Shown one piece after another: positions 54,765-58,241 of a stretch of 58,241 bases of DNA. The translations under genes and the position numbers were made by a program. The notes under the pieces are model-generated. The model had not been told where the DNA came from, did not search any database, and saw only the letters and a list, made by a program, of their open reading frames with translations. Origin of the DNA: Pseudomonadota bacterium (lineage in GTDB: Bacteria > Pseudomonadota > Alphaproteobacteria > Rhizobiales > Xanthobacteraceae); contig JAFEFL010000028.1 of assembly GCA_018240595.1 (NCBI GenBank), positions 1 through 58,241 on the forward strand. The letters are read 5' to 3'. Position 1 is the stretch's first letter; each line of letters opens with the position of its first letter.

Positions 54765-55055
54765 ATGTTCAATCTCACGATCATCGCGGCGAACAACGAA
54801 CCCGCCGACGCCGAGGCCTGCTTCAATCTCGGCATGATCCATTCGTCGGGCGCCGGCGTGCCGGTCGATCTGATCGAGGCGCACAAGTGGTTCAACATCG
54901 CGGCGATGCGCGGTCACCGCGAAGCGGCGCAGCTGCGCCGTGAGGTCGCCGAGCAGATGGCGGACGGTGAAATCGGTTGCGCGCAACGCGCCGCCCGCGA
55001 CTGGCTCAAGAAGCACCAGCCCACACCGGCTGCGGCGGTGCGCATCGCGGCCTAA
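54765..55055 (+). CDS. Small Sel1-repeat protein
   Basis: A 96-residue cytoplasmic protein with one Sel1-like helical repeat (ADAEACFNLGMIHSSGAGV, then AHKWFNIAAMRGHREA) and a charged C-terminal helix. Very similar small proteins are common in Hyphomicrobiales; their partner is unknown. The ATG at 54765, after GGGAG, gives the usual family start MFNLTIIAANN. Its stop overlaps the end of the TPR gene on the other strand by 4 bases. Confidence 0.85.
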   Translation: MFNLTIIAANNEPADAEACFNLGMIHSSGAGVPVDLIEAHKWFNIAAMRGHREAAQLRREVAEQMADGEIGCAQRAARDWLKKHQPTPAAAVRIAA

Positions 55056-56725
55056 ACGGCACCGCCGTTCAGCGCGTCGCGCAGGTTGGCGACGACGGTG
55101 GGCCAGTCGCCAATGGCGGGCTGACGGAGCAGGCGGGCCTGCGGATACCACGGGCTCTGCGCGCCGCGCAGCGTCCAGCGCCAGTCCGGCGTGAAGGGCA
55201 GCAGCACCCAGGTCGGTTGTCCCATGGCGGCGGCGAGATGCGCGACCGACGTGTCGACCGAGATGACGAGGTCGACCAGCGACAGTACGGCCGCGGTGTC
55301 GGCCATGTCGGCGAACTGTCCGCCCAGATGCGTGACATTGCCGTGCCGCGCCAGGATGTCGGCATCGGCATCGCGCAATTCATGCTGAATGCTGACGAAC
55401 GAAACGCCATCCTGCGCCAACAGCGGTTCGAGCGCCGACAGTGGAAGCGAACGGTTCAGGTCGTTGATGTGGTGGATGTGACCGGCCCAGGCCAGCGCCA
55501 CGCGCTTGCCGGGCAACGCTTCGATCGCCGGCCGCCATTTCGCCACGCGCCCGGCATCGGCGGCGATATAAGGGATCGGCGCCGGCACGTCGGCGGCGGT
55601 CGTCTTCAGCGCCAGCGGCAAACTTCCGAGCGGGCATTGCACATCGTAAGCGGGCAGGGCCTCGCCGCGCGCATGACATGACGCGATGCCCGGCAAGTTG
55701 CCGAGCAGCGCTGTCAATTCCGCCTGCACCTCGAGAATGACGCGGGCGCCGCTGGCGGCCAGCATCGGCGCGTAGCGGGCGAACTGAATGGTGTCGCCGA
55801 GGCCCTGTTCGGCATGCAGCAAAATGGTCTTGCGGCCCAGCGGATATTCGCCGAGCCACAGCGGGCGGCCATAGCCGCGGCGCCGGTCGGTGACGCCGCT
55901 GCGCTTCCAGCGCCATTCGTATTCGGCAAAACCCTGGTCGAGTTTGCCGAGGGCCAGCAAGGTCAGTGACAGATTGAAATGCGCGTCGGCATAGTCCTTG
56001 TCGAGCGCGATGGCCTTGCCGAAACTGGCGGCGGCATCGTCGTGGCGGTTGAGCATTTCCAGGGCGCGGCCGCGGTTGTTCCAGGCAAGCTTATGCGCCG
56101 GCAGCGCGGCAAGCGCGCGATCGAGATCGGCGAGAGCCTCCGCCGGCTTGCCGAGTTGCAGGAACGCGCTGCCGCGATTGTAGAGCAGGGTGGGATTGCC
56201 CGGCGCCAGTGTCAGCGCCGCGTTCAAGTCGGCAAGGGCGTCGGCGTGACGGCCGAGTTCAGCCTTGGCGACACCGCGATTGAGCAGGGCGGCCGCGTTC
56301 TTCGGTTCGCGCGCGATTACCAAGTCGAGGCTCGCGAGCGCCTCCTGCGGCCGCTTCATGCTCAATAGAGCGGAGGCGCGATTGAGCTGCGTTGGCATGT
56401 CGTGCGGATTGATGCGCAGCGCCTTGTCGAGACATTCGAGCGCCTCGGCATCGCGCTTGAGCGCGTGCAGCACATTGGCGAGGTTGACGAAGGCATCGGC
56501 GGCGCCGGGATTGATCTTCACCGCGGCACTGAGTAGGCGCAACGCTTCGCCCATTTTGCCGCTCTGCGCCTTGATAGCGCCGAGCAGGTTCAAGGCGTCG
56601 AAATTGTCGGGCGCCGCTTTCAGCGCGCGTGCGTAGAGCTTTTCAGCGTCGTGCAGGCGGCCCTCGCGGTGCAGCCGAAGACCGTCCTGAAGCGTCTGTC
56701 CTAGATCGAAACGCGGTGCTGACAC
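55052..56725 (-). CDS. TPR protein with C-terminal glycosyltransferase-9-like domain
   Basis: A 557-residue protein. About residues 1-260 hold six or seven tetratricopeptide repeats (each near 34 residues, for example FDALNLLGAIKAQSGKMGEA and LYNRGSAFLQLGKPAEAL). The C-terminal half resembles glycosyltransferase family 9 (heptosyltransferase-like): LHAEQGLGDTIQFARY, RVALAWAGHIHH and SVDTSVAHLAAAMGQPTW. It may glycosylate protein or lipid acceptors; the acceptor is unknown. No signal peptide. It converges on the Sel1 gene. Confidence 0.9.
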   Translation of the reverse strand: MSAPRFDLGQTLQDGLRLHREGRLHDAEKLYARALKAAPDNFDALNLLGAIKAQSGKMGEALRLLSAAVKINPGAADAFVNLANVLHALKRDAEALECLDKALRINPHDMPTQLNRASALLSMKRPQEALASLDLVIAREPKNAAALLNRGVAKAELGRHADALADLNAALTLAPGNPTLLYNRGSAFLQLGKPAEALADLDRALAALPAHKLAWNNRGRALEMLNRHDDAAASFGKAIALDKDYADAHFNLSLTLLALGKLDQGFAEYEWRWKRSGVTDRRRGYGRPLWLGEYPLGRKTILLHAEQGLGDTIQFARYAPMLAASGARVILEVQAELTALLGNLPGIASCHARGEALPAYDVQCPLGSLPLALKTTAADVPAPIPYIAADAGRVAKWRPAIEALPGKRVALAWAGHIHHINDLNRSLPLSALEPLLAQDGVSFVSIQHELRDADADILARHGNVTHLGGQFADMADTAAVLSLVDLVISVDTSVAHLAAAMGQPTWVLLPFTPDWRWTLRGAQSPWYPQARLLRQPAIGDWPTVVANLRDALNGGAV

Positions 56726-56823
56726 GCTGGCTCGCGGTGCAATAAGTGCAATGGGTGTTGTGGGTGCGGTTCGGATGCGCGGCCCCGGCCGACTTTGTCA
56801 TTCGGCCGGCGGCCCGCTCGCCC

Positions 56824-57093
56824 CTAGCGCGGCTGGCTGTGGCGCTTCGGCCGCGGCCGCGACACCGGCGGCGGGTCATAGGCGGGATTCTGAACGCAGC
56901 CACCGCCGATGCCGCTGACGGTGGCGCGGCACTGGGCAAGCGTGCTGAAACCGCAGTTGGTCGCGCCGACCGTGCGTTCGCTGTAGATCGCGCACCAGGG
57001 ATAGATGATCTCTGCGACGGCCGGTTTCGGCACCGCGAGGAGGGTGGCGGCAATTAAAAGCAGCGTCGAGATCGAAACGGCATATATCCGCAC
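56824..57093 (-). CDS. Exported DUF3551 protein
   Basis: An 89-residue protein with a signal peptide (AVSISTLLLIAATLLAV, cleaved near AVAE). The DUF3551 core is YPWCAIYSERTVGATNCGFS, then LAQCRATVSGIGGGCVQNP, with four cysteines. The family is expanded in Bradyrhizobiaceae and its function is unknown. The Pro/Arg tail is variable in the family. Confidence 0.9.
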   Translation of the reverse strand: MRIYAVSISTLLLIAATLLAVPKPAVAEIIYPWCAIYSERTVGATNCGFSTLAQCRATVSGIGGGCVQNPAYDPPPVSRPRPKRHSQPR

Positions 57094-57246
57094 GGCGGAG
57101 GGCTCCTGTTCATCGGCCCTTTCACGGGCGCTTGACCGGCGATAGGCGCCTCGACGCCCGCCGCCAGCGGTTTTGCCAATATAGGCCGCGCGAGGCCGTC
57201 ACGCGAATTGACGGGCTAGGTTCGCTTCTGTACGCCAGTGCCCGTC

Positions 57247-57340
57247 GGAGCTGTGGCCGAGTGGCTGAAGGCGGCGGTTTGCTAAACCGTTATACGCTTG
57301 TAAAGGCGTATCGAGGGTTCGAATCCCTCCGGCTCCGCCA
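57247..57340 (+). tRNA. tRNA-Ser (anticodon GCT)
   Basis: The acceptor strand GGAGCTG (57247-57253) pairs with CGGCTCC, with one G-T pair, before G and CCA at the end. The anticodon loop TTGCTAA gives GCT, reading AGC/AGU codons. A long variable arm (about 57291-57312) marks a class II serine tRNA. The T arm GGGTTCGAATCCC is intact, and CCA is encoded. No integrase or repeated end lies downstream. Confidence 0.97.
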
Positions 57341-58022
57341 GCGTTTCGGTGCCTGCCGTCGCCAGTTCCCCCGCCTATCGATCGACTTCCAGCGCCGCTC
57401 TTGCCTGCGTGCATTCGGCTGCGGGTTCGGGATCCTGTGGATGCCCGTGACCGCCTTCGATTGCGCGCGTGACAGAGAATCGAATCGTTAGGCGCTCATC
57501 AGCCGAAAAAGCGGCCTTTGAGACATCCTGGAGGGGCCGTGCGCCTGCGGTGCAGGGGTGGGGCATGACGACGTAACGATGCGCCTCAACGCCTAAAGGG
57601 CCGTGCAATCAGGCTTATGAGCAGCTCCCGAGGCGTCTCGTTAACGTATTGTTTTACTTAACAAAAAACAAAGATGGCGGTGACAGGATATTCGTCGTTA
57701 ATGGGTGCTTTAGAGCTGCCGGAATGTGCGTGTTTTTTACGCAACACTCCCTTGAAAAGCGCCGCCAAAGCCTGTGTGCGGGGTGCTTCTTCGTTGCGCC
57801 TAGGGGCTCAATGGCTAATGTTCGACCTGCGACGGAGGGGGCATCCCCAGGTCGTGCTTTCCAGGTTGATGGATGGCTCCAGATGGTAAGTCCGCTTCGG
57901 GCGCATCGGCTGGGTCGATCATTTAACCGGGTTGCGGGGAGCTAGGGGAAGTTCCAACGGTGCTGTCGCACTGGACGGATACAGAACCCTCTCACGATAA
58001 ACAGTCTTTTGGAGGTTCAAAA
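57341..58022. other. Long gap upstream of the porin gene
   Basis: 682 bases between tRNA-Ser and the porin. ORFs here are not credible: no ribosome-binding sites and no family character. At 57640-57662 there is a GTTAA...TTAAC inverted repeat inside a short AT-rich patch. A weak TGGACG/GATAAA pair 18 bases apart lies about 20 bases before the porin ribosome-binding site. A long 5' leader for the porin is possible. Confidence 0.45.
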
Positions 58023-58241
58023 ATGAAGATGGTGAAAAGCCTTCTGCTCGGCACCGCGGCGGGTCTCGTCGCTGCTGCTGGCGCGCAGGCGGCCGATCTT
58101 CCCGTCAAGGCCAAACCGGTCCAGTACGTGAAGATTTGCTCGCTCTACGGGGCTGGCTTCTACTACATGCCGGGCACGGATACCTGCATCAAGATCGGCG
58201 GCTTCGTCCGCGCGGAAGTGAACTTCAACGCGGGCGGCTCG
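58023..58241 (+). CDS. Porin, Porin_2 family (5' part only)
   Basis: The first 73 codons of an outer-membrane porin, cut by the window edge. [14 protein letters not shown] starts a signal peptide cleaved near AQAADLP. The mature start ([18 protein letters not shown], then [15 protein letters not shown]) is typical of the Omp2b/Porin_2 trimeric porins of Bradyrhizobiaceae. GGAGG precedes the ATG at 58023. Confidence 0.95.
   Translation, partial: MKMVKSLLLGTAAGLVAAAGAQAADLPVKAKPVQYVKICSLYGAGFYYMPGTDTCIKIGGFVRAEVNFNAGGS

Noticed and set aside
57247..57340. tRNA-Ser as an integration site
   Set aside because: No integrase and no repeat of the tRNA 3' end is visible in the 900 bases after it.
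57649..57945. 98-codon ORF before the porin
   Set aside because: No ribosome-binding site, mixed composition and no recognisable domain; it lies in what is probably a promoter and leader region.
339..58241. CRISPR arrays, insertion sequences or prophage genes
   Set aside because: No evenly spaced direct repeats, transposase motifs or phage structural genes were seen on either strand.

Overview
The window is GC-rich chromosomal DNA from an alphaproteobacterium of the order Hyphomicrobiales (Rhizobiales), most like the Bradyrhizobium/Rhodopseudomonas/Pseudolabrys side of the order. The reasons are the gene set (mipZ, divK, pleD, an EipB/DUF1849 protein, DUF3572, DUF3551, a Porin_2-type porin start), the alphaproteobacterial gene order pyrB-pyrC-plsY / dprA / topA-rnr / rpmG / pleD-divK / dinB, and dispersed intergenic palindromes of the kind common in this group. 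I see no phage, transposase, integrase, rRNA or CRISPR array. Names are from recognition of the protein sequences, not from a search.

Layout. 1-338: two palindromic repeat elements. 339-3780: panC, then mipZ, a von Willebrand A protein and a membrane J-domain protein. 3905-7650: a D,D-carboxypeptidase with SPOR domain, a phasin with a promoter that carries a PhaR-like site, and a Tad-type surface protein with a VWA domain and a Gly/Trp-rich insert. 8269-11189: clpS-clpA. 11242-16244: an MFS exporter, azlC-azlD and a large membrane protein. 16241-19277: a HIT protein, a FemAB/GNAT-like protein whose 5' end holds a cluster of DnaA-box-like 9-mers, and three related small secreted cysteine proteins. 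19357-23260: GDPD, RidA, EipB, dinB, DUF3572. 23388-27004: divK-pleD and a soluble double-PAS chemotaxis protein. 27013-30252: a flavin amine oxidase, a DsrE protein, rpmG, a small secreted protein and a NUDIX hydrolase. 30256-38519: rnr, topA, a lytic transglycosylase and dprA. 38578-41342: an accessory block with a LolA-like protein, a divergent ABC1-type kinase and an unknown. 41528-44362: plsY-pyrC-pyrB. 44523-46796: a Tyr-rich secreted protein, ruvX and a large unknown. 46929-51630: gatC-orf-gatA-ntf2-ntf2-gatB. 51631-58241: a strange noncoding stretch, a 22-residue lysine-rich peptide gene, a PsiF-like protein, GST, DUF2147, a Sel1 protein, a TPR-glycosyltransferase, DUF3551, tRNA-Ser(GCT) and the start of a porin.

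How they work together. Most of the window is housekeeping: cell-cycle and division control (mipZ, divK, pleD), replication and repair (topA, dinB, ruvX, dprA), protein and RNA quality control (clpS/clpA, rnr), pyrimidine and phospholipid synthesis (pyrB, pyrC, plsY), translation (rpmG, gatCAB, tRNA-Ser) and envelope maintenance (carboxypeptidase-SPOR, lytic transglycosylase, EipB, porin).

The observations I rate highest are: the DnaA-box-like array beside an AT-rich coding block at 17741-18084; the 22-residue basic peptide gene behind about 600 bases of odd noncoding DNA; the dihydroorotase homologue without its metal-binding HxH; the ABC1 kinase with altered signature loops, next to a LolA-like protein that lacks a signal peptide; the chemotaxis protein with both arms of the signalling hairpin shortened; the run of three small secreted C-x4-C-x6-C proteins; and a J-domain resembling mitochondrial Pam18/Tim14 next to mipZ.
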